A stretch of DNA of 64,000 bases from Actinomycetes bacterium (GCA_021846325.1 JAJZBX010000004.1:1-64000); one strand, 5' to 3'. Positions 25,397 to 34,655 are shown, numbered from the stretch's first letter. The notes: generated by a model not told the origin, from the letters alone. Translations and numbers: made by a program.

Positions 25397-27066
25397 TGGT
25401 CGACGTCCTCGATCGGCCACTGGTCATGGACGAGCCCGCGCACGAGTCGCACGGCCCCAGCGGCGTGCTCAAGTGGATCACGACGACCGACCACAAGGTG
25501 ATCGGCCTCTCCTACACGATCACCGCGGTGATCATGATGGTGATCGGCGGGGCCTTCGCCGAGATCATCCGCGCCCAGCTGGCCACGCCCAACGGCACCC
25601 TCGTGTCGCTCGCGCAGTACAACGAGCTCTTCACGATGCACGGCTCGGTGATGATCTACCTCTTCGCCGGGCCCTTCGCCTTCGGCGCGCTCGCCAACAT
25701 CATCGTGCCGATCCAGATCGGCGCGCCGGACATGGCCTTCCCGCGCCTCAACGCCCTCTCGTACTGGCTCTACCTCACGGGCGCGATCACCATGCTCTCG
25801 GGCTTCTTCACCGCCGGGGGGGCCGCCAACTTCGGCTGGGTCGCCTACGCGCCGCTCTCGAACTCGGTGAACACCCCGGGGGCCGGTGCCGACCTGTGGA
25901 TCGGGGGCCTGCTGCTCACCGGCTTCTCGGCGATCTTCACCGGGGTGAACCTCGTCGCCACGATCTTCTACCTGCGCGCGCCGGGCATGACGATGTTCCG
26001 CATGCCGATCTTCACCTGGAACCTGCTCGTCACGGCGATCCTCATCCTGCTCGCCTTCCCGGTGTTAACCGCCGGGCTGATCATGCTCTACGCCGACCGT
26101 CACTTCGGCACGCACATCTTCTCGGTGGCCGGCGGGGGCGTGCCCGTGCTCTGGCAGCACATCTTCTGGTTCTGGGGCCATCCCGAGGTGTACATCCTCG
26201 CGCTGCCGTTCTTCGGCATGGTCACCGAGATCCTGGCCGTCTTTTCGCGCAAGCCCGTCTTTGGCTACAAGGGCATGATCTTCGCGACGCTGTCGATCGC
26301 GGCCCTCTCGCTCGGCGTGTGGGCTCACCACATGTTCACCACCGGTGTCGTGCTGCTGCCCTTCTTCTCGATCATGAGCCTGCTTATCGCGGTGCCGACG
26401 GGCATCAAGATCTTCAACTGGATCGGCACGATGTGGCGAGGGGAGATCTGGTTCTCCACGGCCATGCTGATGGCCATCGGCTTCGTCGTCACGTTCCTCA
26501 TCGGCGGCCTGACCGGGATCTACCTGGCCAGTCCCCCACTCGACTTCTTCACGCACGACACCTACTTCGTCGTGGCCCACTTCCACTCGGTGGTGATGGC
26601 CCTGGTGCTCGCGGCGATGGGCGGCCTGTACTACTGGGGGCCCAAGATCACCGGCTACCTCTTGAACGAGCGTCTCGGCAAGATCCAGTTCTGGTTCTTG
26701 TTCATCGGCACCCAGGTCTTCACCCTGCCCCTCTACCTGCTCGGCCTGCGCGGGATGCCGCGGCGCATGGCGATCTACCCCCACGACCCGCAGTGGAAGT
26801 TCCTCAACGACCTCTCGACCGTCGGCGCGGTGCTGATCGGCATCTCGACCATCGTCTTCGTGCTCAACGTCGTCGTGAGCTGGAAGAAGTACCCGGCCGG
26901 TGACAACCCGTGGGACGGCCAGACCCTGGAGTGGTTCACCACCTCGCCGCCGCCCCACCACAACTTCTACCGGCTGCCCCCGATTCGCAGTGAGCGGCCG
27001 ACCTGGGACTACAACCACCCCGAGCACCGGTCGGTGCCCCACGGCCACGTCGAGGTTGACCAGTGA
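25396..27066 (+). CDS. ctaD: Cytochrome c oxidase subunit I
   Basis: The 556-residue catalytic subunit that reduces O2 and pumps protons, with 12 membrane helices. Ligands and channel motifs are in place: HGSVMIYLF (low-spin heme His), WGHPEVYILALPFFG (CuB His with the cross-linked Tyr and the K-channel Glu region), HHMFTTG (CuB His pair) and HDTYFVVAHFHSVV (heme a3 and a His). The length shows no fused subunit III. Subunit III (ctaE) is not in this operon. The stop overlaps the ctaF start as GTGA. Confidence 0.98.
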   Translation: MVDVLDRPLVMDEPAHESHGPSGVLKWITTTDHKVIGLSYTITAVIMMVIGGAFAEIIRAQLATPNGTLVSLAQYNELFTMHGSVMIYLFAGPFAFGALANIIVPIQIGAPDMAFPRLNALSYWLYLTGAITMLSGFFTAGGAANFGWVAYAPLSNSVNTPGAGADLWIGGLLLTGFSAIFTGVNLVATIFYLRAPGMTMFRMPIFTWNLLVTAILILLAFPVLTAGLIMLYADRHFGTHIFSVAGGGVPVLWQHIFWFWGHPEVYILALPFFGMVTEILAVFSRKPVFGYKGMIFATLSIAALSLGVWAHHMFTTGVVLLPFFSIMSLLIAVPTGIKIFNWIGTMWRGEIWFSTAMLMAIGFVVTFLIGGLTGIYLASPPLDFFTHDTYFVVAHFHSVVMALVLAAMGGLYYWGPKITGYLLNERLGKIQFWFLFIGTQVFTLPLYLLGLRGMPRRMAIYPHDPQWKFLNDLSTVGAVLIGISTIVFVLNVVVSWKKYPAGDNPWDGQTLEWFTTSPPPHHNFYRLPPIRSERPTWDYNHPEHRSVPHGHVEVDQ

Positions 27067-27455
27067 AGACCGAAGCCAAGATCATGCTCGGCCTCGGCCT
27101 CTTCTTTGGCCTGATGGTCGCCGTCTACTGGAACTGGGGCCACGAGAACGCCGGCAGCGTCATGATGTTCTCGGGCATGCTGCTCGGCTTCCTGCCCGGC
27201 AGCTACTACTACTGGTGGAGCCGGCGCATGCGCGCGCGCCCCGAGGACAACCCCAACGCCACCCAGTCCCAGGGCGCCGGGGTCGTCGGCGCCTTCCCCG
27301 GCACCTCGATCTGGCCGTTCACCATGGGCATGGGCGCGTTCTTCGTCGTGCTCGCGCTCGTCTTTGGCATCTGGTTCCTCGTGCCCGGCCTGGCGCTCGT
27401 CGTCTGGGCTCTCTTCGGCGGCACCGCCGAGAGCCGCCGCGGCGGCAAAGTCTGA
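27063..27455 (+). CDS. ctaF: Cytochrome c oxidase subunit IV, actinobacterial type
   Basis: A 130-residue membrane protein with four hydrophobic helices in two pairs (IMLGLGLFFGLMVAVYWNWG, then a GSYYYWWSRRMRARPEDNP loop, then AFFVVLALVFGIWFLVPGLA). This is the small subunit IV special to actinobacterial aa3 oxidases and supports the phylum assignment. It starts GTG 27063, overlapping the ctaD stop. A short hairpin (CTCGCG 27471-27476, CGCGAG 27482-27487) after the stop may end the transcript. Confidence 0.93.
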   Translation: MKTEAKIMLGLGLFFGLMVAVYWNWGHENAGSVMMFSGMLLGFLPGSYYYWWSRRMRARPEDNPNATQSQGAGVVGAFPGTSIWPFTMGMGAFFVVLALVFGIWFLVPGLALVVWALFGGTAESRRGGKV

Positions 27456-27596
27456 AATCGACGGCGAGGTCTCGCGCTACACGCGAGGGCCGGTCACGCG
27501 GTCACCGTGATCGAATGAACTGACCGGTACCACCTCGATCTCGTGTCGGGCACGTCGCTGAGTATCGCGGTTTCAACCGAGCGCTGGCGCCCCGCG

Positions 27597-28913
27597 TTAG
27601 CGGCGGCGCCAGCCCATCGGGCACACCGGATTGATCGCGGTCACTCGTCGGTAGTGGCGAGCGCGAACGCAGGTGATCGTCGTGGGTGCCGCGTACTCGA
27701 AGGACGTCACCGAGCCGCCGCCCACGCCGCTCACCCGTATGCCGTACGGCGTCGTCGGGCTGAAGTTGGTGAAGGTGCACGAGGTGCCGTTGACGCGCTC
27801 GGTGAACGACGACGGCGTCGTAAAACCGTACATCAGGGTGCAGACGAAGTTGCCCGTGTTCGACCACGTCGCACTGACCGTCGAGGCGACCTGGTTCACG
27901 CGCACGTCGAGCGGCGAGACCGTGGTGGGTGCACGGTAGAAGCCGAAGCCCTCGGGATTGAACTGCGCGCTGTTCCAGCCCGACGTTATCGAGTAGGAGT
28001 TGTCGAGGGAGGGGTTGGCCGTCGTCGAGTAGACCGAGGCCGCCGACAGGTCGCTCGAGAACTCACAGACGTAACCGGGACGCCACGACGAGAAGTACAG
28101 GTGGCCCGTCCAGTAGGTGAGATTCTCGATCCCTTGCGTCGTGCAGGACTGGGGCACGAGCGTCGTCGCCTGGGTTGACGCGCTGACCTCATAGATATTG
28201 TTGTAGTTCGACAGGAAGAGATTACCGGCCCCATCGGCGGTGAATCCGTGGTCCGACCAATTACCCACCGCCCCAGGGATGGTCGCGTAGGACGCGAGCC
28301 CAATCGGGCTCGACCACGAGGAGGACGGCCCGTCGGCGAAGCGCTGGATGGTCGTGCCTTCGACGTAGAGGTAGCCCTGGGACCAGGCGATGCCAGAACC
28401 CGAGTCGAATGACGCCCCGGTCGTTTGATAGACGACCGGCTAGCCGGTCGCCGCGGGGAACTCCACGAGCATGGCGTTGTCGGCGGTCGCCCACACATTC
28501 CCGTACGGGTCAGTGGTGATGTACCCGTAGGAATACGCGCCCTGGTAGCCCGCAGCCATGACCTCGTTGGTCTGTCCCGTTAGCACCGAGGTGCGAAAGA
28601 TGCCGCCACACTGGTTGTCGGGCCAGTACACGTAGTTGCCGAGCACTGCCGCTCCCCACTGGTAGTTATCGGCGCAGTTCGGGTCGTTGATCGTGAGTCC
28701 GGAGAGGTCGGCCACGGCCACGCGCTCACCTCCGCCGGGCGGTATCGCCCAGAGGGTGTGGGTCTCACCGTCAACGACGTACGCCGTCCCGGGAACGGGC
28801 GTCGGCGGCACGGGGCCCGAGCCCGCTGACGCCGGCGCTATCGACACCAGGGCCGAACCGATCACGACGAGCGACCCGAGCGCCGCCGCGAGCATCCTTT
28901 GCTTGATAAACAT
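27597..28913 (-). pseudogene. Secreted beta-propeller/fibronectin-like protein interrupted by an in-frame TAG
   Basis: One reading frame runs from ATG 28913 (GAGGG ribosome site upstream) to 27597 but has a single TAG at 28440-28442. Before it lie a signal peptide (MFIKQRMLAAALGSLVVIGS) and propeller-type repeats (YQWGAAVLGNYVYWPDNQCG, YITTDPYGNVWATADNAMLV). Directly after it, same-frame coding resumes (PVVYQTTGASFDSGSGIAWS, then ADGAGNLFLSNYNNIYEV). A fibronectin-III-like module and a Cys-rich basic tail end the protein. Full length would be about 438 residues. One base change from CAG (Gln) or GAG (Glu) explains the stop. Alternatives are a sequencing error or a truncated 157-residue product. 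Confidence 0.8.
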
Positions 28914-29072
28914 GGCGACCCAACCCTCGCGTCTTCGATCCCCACGAAGTTGAGGTCGCCTCATGCTACTAGGCGACGACAGCCGCACCCGAAACCCACG
29001 GCGACGAGCGATGTAGATCCCCCACTGGATTCGGGTCCTCAAGTCCCGTCGATTTACCGTTACCCTTCAAGG

Positions 29073-31178
29073 GTGCTCGCCCGATGGACCCACGGGATCC
29101 TCCGCTGGCGCTTGCTCGTTCTCGCGCTCTGGCTCGGCGCGGCGCTCGCGGGCCTCGTCGGCTACCACCAACTCGGCTCGCGACTGACGACCTCGCTCGC
29201 GGTGCCGGGTTCACCCTCCTCGCGCGCCGACGCGATTCTGTTGGCCCACTTCGGTGAGAACATCGAGGGTGCAGTCACCGTGGTCGTGACGCACCTGGGG
29301 TCCCCGCGCGCCGATCACGTCGCCGAGGCACGCCTGCACCGCGCGATCCACGCGGTGGGGTCGTTGCACGTCGTCGAACAGCGGGCCGTCGCCGGGCTGC
29401 TCTTGACCGACCTCGAGTCGCGCGACACGCTCAACGAGGCGTCGGGCGCGGTCGCGCATCTGCGGGCCGCGCTTCGAACCGCGGGACTTCCCGGGGCCCT
29501 CGTGACCGGTCCGGCGGCCCTGCAGGCCGACGTGACCCCGATTCTGCACCGCGACCTCCAACGCGGCGAGATCGTCGCGCTCGCCCTCGCGCTGCTCCTG
29601 CTACTGGGCGTGCTCGGGCTCAGCGTCGCGGTCATCATCCCCTTCATCGTCGCCGGTGCCACCACCGCCGTCGCCCTCGGCCTCGTCGATCTGCTCGCCG
29701 GGCGCATCCTGATGGTCCTCTACGTGCCCAACGTGGTCGCGCTCGTGGGACTCGGCCTGGCGATCGACTACTCGCTGCTGATCGTTCACCGCTACCGTGC
29801 CGAGCTCGCCACCCACGACGAGCCGACGGCCCTCGCACGAACGATGGCGACGGCCGGACGAACCGTCGTCCTCTCGGGAATCATCGTCGCGATCGGCCTC
29901 GCGACGATGCTGGTCGTGCCGGTCCCGCTGGTGCGCTCGCTGGGCGCTGCGGGCCTCGTCGTGCCCGTCGTAGCGCTCGCCGCGGCGCTGACCCTCCAGC
30001 CGGCCCTGCTCGCCACGCTCGGCCGGCGCGGCGTCGCGACCCGCGGGCCGCGCGGCTTGCTCGAGCCCCGCGAGCTCGCCACGAGTCGATGGGCTCGGGT
30101 GACGCGCGTCGTCGTCGCTCACCCCCGGCGGGTGCTGCTCGCCACCCTCGTCGGGTTGGGACTGCTCGCCGCGGCCAGCGCCGATCTCTCGCTCACGCCG
30201 GGTTCGCTGTCAGCGATCCCCCCCGCCATGGCGTCGGCGCGGGCCATCGCCGTGGTGCGTTCGAGCATCGGACCGGGCATCCTCACCCCGATCGAGGTGC
30301 TCATCGACAGCGGTCGACCCCACGGCTCGACCTCACCGGCCCAGGCGAACGCGCGACTCGCCCTCGAGACCAGGTTGCTGCACACCCCGGGCGTCGAGGT
30401 CGTGGCCGCCGACTCGATCTGGCCGTTCGTCGATCGATCGGGGCGCTACGCACGGATCCTCGTCGTGAGCACCGGCGAGCTCGGCAGCCCGGTGACCCAG
30501 CGACTGGTGCACGCGGTGCGACGCGAGGTGGCGAGCGCCCACTTCCCACGCGGCTCGACCCTCGTCGTCGGCGGTGCCCCCGCCCAGGGCGTGGACTTTC
30601 TCGCCGCGATCTACGGCGTGGTTCCCTGGCTGGTCCTCGCGGCACTCGTGCTCGCGTGGCTCCTGCTGGCGCGGGCCTTTCGCTCGATGCTCGTCGCGAC
30701 CTTGGCCGTCGCGCTCGACCTCGTCTCGGTCGCGGTCGCCTACGGACTGCTGGTGTGGGTCTTTCGCTTCGGCGTCGGCGCCGATCTGATCGGCACCTAC
30801 CGCGTCGACCAGATCGAGGGGTGGGTGCCGGTCTTCGTCTTCGCGGTGCTCTTCGGGCTCTCGATGGACTACCAGGTCTTCATCGTCGCGCGCGTTCGCG
30901 AGGCCCACGACCGTGGACTCGCGATGCCCGACGCGCTGGTCGAAGGACTATCGGCGACCGGCGCCGTGGTCACCAGCGCGGCCGTAATCATGGTCGCGGC
31001 GCTCAGTGGCTTCGTGATCGGCCACGTCGCGGGTCTCCAGGAGCTCGGTGCCGGTCTCGCCCTCGGGGTCCTGGTCGACGCGACGGTGATACGAGGACTG
31101 CTCCTGCCGAGCCTGCTCACCCTCGTCGGCGAGCGCGCGTGGTCGGGGCCACGACGCCGTCGGCCGTCCATCCGTTAG
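29073..31178 (+). CDS. MMPL-family RND transporter
   Basis: A 701-residue membrane transporter with the RND repeat: one helix, a large outside loop, five helices, then the same again. The proton-relay signatures appear in both halves as GLAIDYSLLIVHRYR and GLSMDYQVFIVARVRE. MMPL proteins export lipids and envelope precursors in actinobacteria. The start is GTG 29073 (VLARWTHGILRWRLLVLALW); codons upstream to 28899 look non-coding. It lies among secreted protein genes, so a cell-envelope role is likely, but the substrate is unknown. Confidence 0.93.
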   Translation: MLARWTHGILRWRLLVLALWLGAALAGLVGYHQLGSRLTTSLAVPGSPSSRADAILLAHFGENIEGAVTVVVTHLGSPRADHVAEARLHRAIHAVGSLHVVEQRAVAGLLLTDLESRDTLNEASGAVAHLRAALRTAGLPGALVTGPAALQADVTPILHRDLQRGEIVALALALLLLLGVLGLSVAVIIPFIVAGATTAVALGLVDLLAGRILMVLYVPNVVALVGLGLAIDYSLLIVHRYRAELATHDEPTALARTMATAGRTVVLSGIIVAIGLATMLVVPVPLVRSLGAAGLVVPVVALAAALTLQPALLATLGRRGVATRGPRGLLEPRELATSRWARVTRVVVAHPRRVLLATLVGLGLLAAASADLSLTPGSLSAIPPAMASARAIAVVRSSIGPGILTPIEVLIDSGRPHGSTSPAQANARLALETRLLHTPGVEVVAADSIWPFVDRSGRYARILVVSTGELGSPVTQRLVHAVRREVASAHFPRGSTLVVGGAPAQGVDFLAAIYGVVPWLVLAALVLAWLLLARAFRSMLVATLAVALDLVSVAVAYGLLVWVFRFGVGADLIGTYRVDQIEGWVPVFVFAVLFGLSMDYQVFIVARVREAHDRGLAMPDALVEGLSATGAVVTSAAVIMVAALSGFVIGHVAGLQELGAGLALGVLVDATVIRGLLLPSLLTLVGERAWSGPRRRRPSIR

Positions 31179-31378
31179 CGCGAGTGGGCGATCTCCCAGA
31201 TCGCGCCGACCAAGAGCGCCAGGAACGACAGGACGAACGTCGCCGTCGTGGCCGTTTGCAACACCCGGCTCACCAGCACCATCCACCGACGGGCCGACCC
31301 CCGAGCGCGACGGGCGACCAGCACGAGGTCGAGGCCCATCACGACGATGACGACGATGACGACAACGACGGTTACCAC
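31175..31378 (-). CDS. Possible small two-helix membrane protein
   Basis: A 67-residue frame with a very hydrophobic N-terminal helix (TVVVVIVVIVVMGLDLVLVA), a basic turn (RRARGSARR) and a second helix (TATFVLSFLALLVGAIW). The topology is sensible for a membrane protein, and the stop overlaps the convergent MMPL stop by 4 bp, as often seen between real genes here. The GTG start and lack of a clear ribosome site keep this tentative. Confidence 0.45.
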   Translation of the reverse strand: MVTVVVVIVVIVVMGLDLVLVARRARGSARRWMVLVSRVLQTATTATFVLSFLALLVGAIWEIAHSR

Positions 31379-31460
31379 GGCACGACCTCCGTGCCCGATC
31401 GTACTGACGAGCAGCCCCGGTGCCGTCTACCGTTGGAGCGGGCTAGCGCCCGAACATGTC

Positions 31461-31496
31461 AGCGCCTCGCCCCCTGCGCACGGGGGGCGAGGCGCT
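31461..31496. terminator. Strong GC-rich hairpin
   Basis: A perfect 14-bp stem (31461-31474 with 31483-31496) closes an 8-base loop. It lies 27 bp past the stop of the minus-strand secreted Ig-like gene. A smaller hairpin (CGGGC 31439-31443, GCCCG 31448-31452) is next to it. No T-run follows, so it would be a T-less actinobacterial-type terminator or a 3'-stabilising structure. Confidence 0.6.
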
Positions 31497-31523
31497 GGCA
31501 CTCGCAGCTGGGAGGTATGCGAC

Positions 31524-33221
31524 TTATTTGACGATCGTGATCGCGAAGCGGATGGACGGGACGTGGTAGCCGAGCGCCAGACCGGGGTAGTCGTGCGCGT
31601 AGCTCAGCACGGGAACCATGCCGTAGGGCGTGTTGGCGAAGGACGGCGAGAGCGAGTAGAGCATCGGGTAGAGGTCGATGAGGTGCACCCCCGGAACACC
31701 GGTCGCGTGCAGGTGGATCACCATGTAGCCATTCGAGTTGAACCCGCAGCCGTAGCCCATGTAGCTGTTGTCGTAGTCGACGCCGAGCGTGTTGTCGAGT
31801 TGGGTCCAACCGACCCCGTCGATGGAGATGGTGAACTCCTGACCCTCCTTGAAGGTGTACTGCCCGGTCCCCGACTGACCCACCGCGACCGCCGCCGCGG
31901 TCGAGGCGTCGTTGGCCGTCGCGACGCCCATACTCACGAGCTGACCGGCCGAGTTGTAGAAGGGCACGATGCTCTCCATCACGTAGAAGGGGACCTGCGC
32001 CTCAATCGTCGTACCCTTCATGACCTGCACCACGTGCCAGCCGCCCAGGCCGTTGGGAATGGTGATCGCCGCGCTGAGCCGACCGTTAGTGGCCGTCGCG
32101 GTGCCGAGCGGGACCGAGCTAAAGGACCAGCAGGTGCTGTAGCAGTTCACGCGGTTGCCCACGACTGACGACCAGACCAACTGGAGACTCCCCGAGTCGG
32201 GCAGGTTCGACACCGACAGGTTGTCCTTGGTGTTCACCGGGCCGCTGGTCACCGAGAGATTCGCGACCGCGTGGCTGGCCGGGTCGAGTCCCACCGCAGA
32301 GAGTGTCGTGCGCTCACTGAGCGTTGGCGCGACCGACACCGGCCAGTCGATGGTGGGCGTCAGCGAGGCGTGGCCGGGGGTGACGCGAAATCGCAAGGTC
32401 GCGCCGTTGGTGTACGGGATCGGTGACTGGATGACGTTGAGGTAGAGGTAACTGATCGCGTTGCCGACCTGGAGGTAGTGGATGCCCACCGAGCCGGTCG
32501 CTCGGATCGTGGCCGAGGCGGTGCCGCGCGTCCAGTTCGCCATCATCTCGCCGACGTAGTGGTTGTCCCAGAGCACCGACGCCCCACCGGTGTAGAAGGA
32601 GCCGCCGAGTGCGGTGTAGGTGATGGTGATGGGCGTGCCGACCGGTCCACTGCGCGGCGACATGGTCAGCGTGCGCAGCAGCTCGAAGCCACCGTGGTCG
32701 ACGTTGACGCCGTTCACCACGGCGTAGATGTCGTGGATCCCGCCCACGTCAACCGGGGTCGTCAATGCGACGCTGAAGTTGCCGCTGGCGTCGGTGGTGA
32801 CGGTCGCCATGACCACCGCCGTGGACGCCTGGGTGCGACCGAGGTAGTTGACGGTATTGGGCTCGACGTCAACGGCCCACGAGACGTTCGTGGTCGACCA
32901 GGTCAGCTGGACCGAGGTGCTGGGGGGCAGCCCCGTTCCCGAAACGGTGAACGGAACGCCCTCGACGCCCTGGTTCGGCGTGACCGTGAGCACGCCCAGG
33001 GTCGGGCTCATGGTGGCCGGGGCCGCGACGACCCCGGTGAACGGGAGCGCCGCGACGCCGGGGATCTGCGGCGCGGTCAGCGTTGTCGCCGTGACGGCGG
33101 GCGCCGTGGTGGTCGAGTCGGCGCCGCTCGGCACGGCGACGAGGGTGATAGGCAAGAGGCCCGCGACGAGAGCCGTTGCCACGGCCAGTCGGTGACCCCG
33201 AAGTGTGCGCAAGTGTGACAC
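31524..33221 (-). CDS. Large secreted Ig-like (IPT/TIG-type) surface protein
   Basis: A 565-residue exported protein. The signal peptide (GHRLAVATALVAGLLPITLV) is followed by a Thr/Ala-rich stretch and several beta-sandwich modules of about 90-100 residues: LTVTPNQGVEGVPFTVSGTG, LTMSPRSGPVGTPITITYTA and later SVTSGPVNTKDNLSVSNLP, each typical of IPT/TIG or similar Ig-like repeats. The C-terminal 150 residues (FKEGQEFTISIDGVGWTQLD, YGCGFNSNGYMVIHLHATGV) form a separate domain. The start is GTG 33221 with AAAGGA upstream. It is the last of three consecutive secreted genes on this strand. It has no membrane anchor or sortase signal. Confidence 0.8.
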   Translation of the reverse strand: MSHLRTLRGHRLAVATALVAGLLPITLVAVPSGADSTTTAPAVTATTLTAPQIPGVAALPFTGVVAAPATMSPTLGVLTVTPNQGVEGVPFTVSGTGLPPSTSVQLTWSTTNVSWAVDVEPNTVNYLGRTQASTAVVMATVTTDASGNFSVALTTPVDVGGIHDIYAVVNGVNVDHGGFELLRTLTMSPRSGPVGTPITITYTALGGSFYTGGASVLWDNHYVGEMMANWTRGTASATIRATGSVGIHYLQVGNAISYLYLNVIQSPIPYTNGATLRFRVTPGHASLTPTIDWPVSVAPTLSERTTLSAVGLDPASHAVANLSVTSGPVNTKDNLSVSNLPDSGSLQLVWSSVVGNRVNCYSTCWSFSSVPLGTATATNGRLSAAITIPNGLGGWHVVQVMKGTTIEAQVPFYVMESIVPFYNSAGQLVSMGVATANDASTAAAVAVGQSGTGQYTFKEGQEFTISIDGVGWTQLDNTLGVDYDNSYMGYGCGFNSNGYMVIHLHATGVPGVHLIDLYPMLYSLSPSFANTPYGMVPVLSYAHDYPGLALGYHVPSIRFAITIVK

Positions 33222-33331
33222 GAGAATCCTTTCGTGGTGCGGTGCACCAGGGTGGTGGTTGGGTGGTCGACAGCTGGTCGCACGACTCGCTCGATCACCT
33301 TGGTGAGCGGGTCGTGCGACGAACTGGTGTA

Positions 33332-33964
33332 CTACGCAGCGGGAACCGCGTTGAGGGTCAACTGCGATGGTGGTGCGGTACCGGCCTGGGTGTAGGTGTA
33401 CGTCGAGGAGGGCACGGCCTTCTTCACGACGACGCGCTTCCTCACGATCCGACTACCCTGGCGAGCCTTGACGACCTTGGTCACCGCCGGCACTGCCTTG
33501 GTGGTAAAGACGATCTGGAACGACACGATGCCCAGCGTCGAGTAGCCAGTCGTGTTCCAGCCGTAGGACCAGAACGCCGACGTGCCGTGGTTGCCGTACG
33601 CCATGGGCGCGGGCGTGGCCACGCCGGGAATGACGACCGTGGCGCTCGCCACGTTCTTGGGCGTCAGGGGCGTGCCACCGGTCGCGACGTTCACGCCGAA
33701 GACCCGAAAGACCACCGTCTGACCGACGAGGAACTCGTTGGTCTGCGCGCAACCGACGGCCGGCTTGAGAACGCCGGTGCCGCCGCTGCCGACGACCGTC
33801 GTCACGTTCAGGAAGATCGGCAGCGGTGCCGCCCCCTGGACCGGCGGTGCCAGTGTGGTCGTCGTGGTGGTCGTGGCGTCAGCCCAAGCCCCCGACGCAC
33901 CCATCAGGGCAGCGCCGCTCAGGGACAGGGCCCCGGCCGTCACTGCCGCTACTACTCGCTTCAT
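33332..33964 (-). CDS. Secreted protein of unknown function
   Basis: A 210-residue protein with a signal peptide (MKRVVAAVTAGALSLSGAAL, cleavage near AWADA) and a Thr run. The mature domain begins PIFLNVTTVVGSGGTGVLKP and contains FRVFGVNVATGGTPLTPKNV and YGWNTTGYSTLGIVSFQIVF. It ends with a Lys/Arg-rich stretch (RQGSRIVRKRVVVKKAVP) before an uncharged tail. Only one Cys is seen (VGCAQT). ATG 33964 has a strong GAGGAGG site. The middle gene of the three secreted genes; the family is unknown. Confidence 0.8.
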   Translation of the reverse strand: MKRVVAAVTAGALSLSGAALMGASGAWADATTTTTTTLAPPVQGAAPLPIFLNVTTVVGSGGTGVLKPAVGCAQTNEFLVGQTVVFRVFGVNVATGGTPLTPKNVASATVVIPGVATPAPMAYGNHGTSAFWSYGWNTTGYSTLGIVSFQIVFTTKAVPAVTKVVKARQGSRIVRKRVVVKKAVPSSTYTYTQAGTAPPSQLTLNAVPAA

Positions 33965-33994
33965 ACGTACCTCCTCTTTGGATTGCTCGGTCAG

Positions 33995-34585
33995 CTACTT
34001 CTTGATGCTCAAGACACCGGTCAACGTCGCGCTGAAGGCGTCACTCTCGCTCGAGCCGGCCGTCGTGGACTTGATGGCGAACGAGCCGGTGAACTTGAGA
34101 GTTCCCGAGACGCCCTTGTACTTGCCCACACCGCCAGTCACCTTGGCGACGCCCTTGACGCTCACCGAGGTCGGCGCGCTCTGACCTGCGGCGCAGGCCT
34201 GGGACGACGTCGGTTTGATGATCGTGAGCATGAGCTTGCTGCCCGAGCCAACGAGGAATCCCTTGCCACTCAACGGGTCACAGGTGCTCGCGGCCGACGA
34301 GGACCCCGAGCCCGACAGGGAGCTCTTGCCGAGGTAGGTGGCCGTCCCGGTACCGGTCACGGCCGTGGCCTTGACCCCCGTCGACGACCAGAGCATGGCG
34401 ATGGTCCCGTGGTAGGTGCCTTTAAAGACGACCTTGACGATCTTGGGCTTGACCACGTGGGACGCCAGCGAACCGGTGGTGGCGTGCTGCAGGGCGGTGG
34501 CTCCCGCACTCGATGCGACGCCGACCGCCGAGACGGCCAGCGCGCTTACTAGCAGGGGAACTGTAATACTCTTGAATGTGCGCAT
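33995..34585 (-). CDS. Secreted protein of unknown function
   Basis: A 196-residue protein. The signal peptide is MRTFKSITVPLLVSALAVSA with a later ASSAGATA cleavage region. The mature part is Gly/Ser/Thr/Lys-rich and beta-rich, with Cys in ASTCDPLSG and SQACAAGQ. The C-terminal half (KVTGGVGKYKGVSGTLKFTG) resembles the small beta-barrel modules of actinobacterial secreted proteins. I chose ATG 34585 because the signal peptide starts there; GGAG lies upstream. First of the secreted trio; divergent from the LysR gene with a 70 bp spacer. Confidence 0.78.
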   Translation of the reverse strand: MRTFKSITVPLLVSALAVSAVGVASSAGATALQHATTGSLASHVVKPKIVKVVFKGTYHGTIAMLWSSTGVKATAVTGTGTATYLGKSSLSGSGSSSAASTCDPLSGKGFLVGSGSKLMLTIIKPTSSQACAAGQSAPTSVSVKGVAKVTGGVGKYKGVSGTLKFTGSFAIKSTTAGSSESDAFSATLTGVLSIKK

Positions 34586-34638
34586 ATCTCCAATGTATGG
34601 TGCGCAACTATAGATTTCCAATTGATTCTAAGTCTTGC

Positions 34639-34652
34639 TATAATAGCTATTA
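34639..34652 (+). promoter_or_regulatory. -10 box with overlapping 12-bp palindrome before the LysR gene
   Basis: TATAAT lies at 34639-34644, and the perfect palindrome TAATAGCTATTA at 34641-34652 overlaps it. The LysR ATG begins at 34656, only 11 bases after the -10 box, which would give a leaderless or nearly leaderless mRNA. The palindrome is a candidate operator for autoregulation. No good -35 at 17 bp spacing is visible. The whole 70 bp spacer is clearly A+T-rich compared with the flanks. Confidence 0.5.
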
Positions 34653-34655
34653 CTT

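Noticed and set aside
28440..28442. TAG as a pyrrolysine or other recoding site
   Set aside because: A single site in one secreted gene with no supporting recoding element; a point mutation or error is simpler.
30089..31531. 480-codon plus-strand open frame
   Set aside because: It runs inside the MMPL gene in another frame, is extremely Arg-rich and has no ribosome site.
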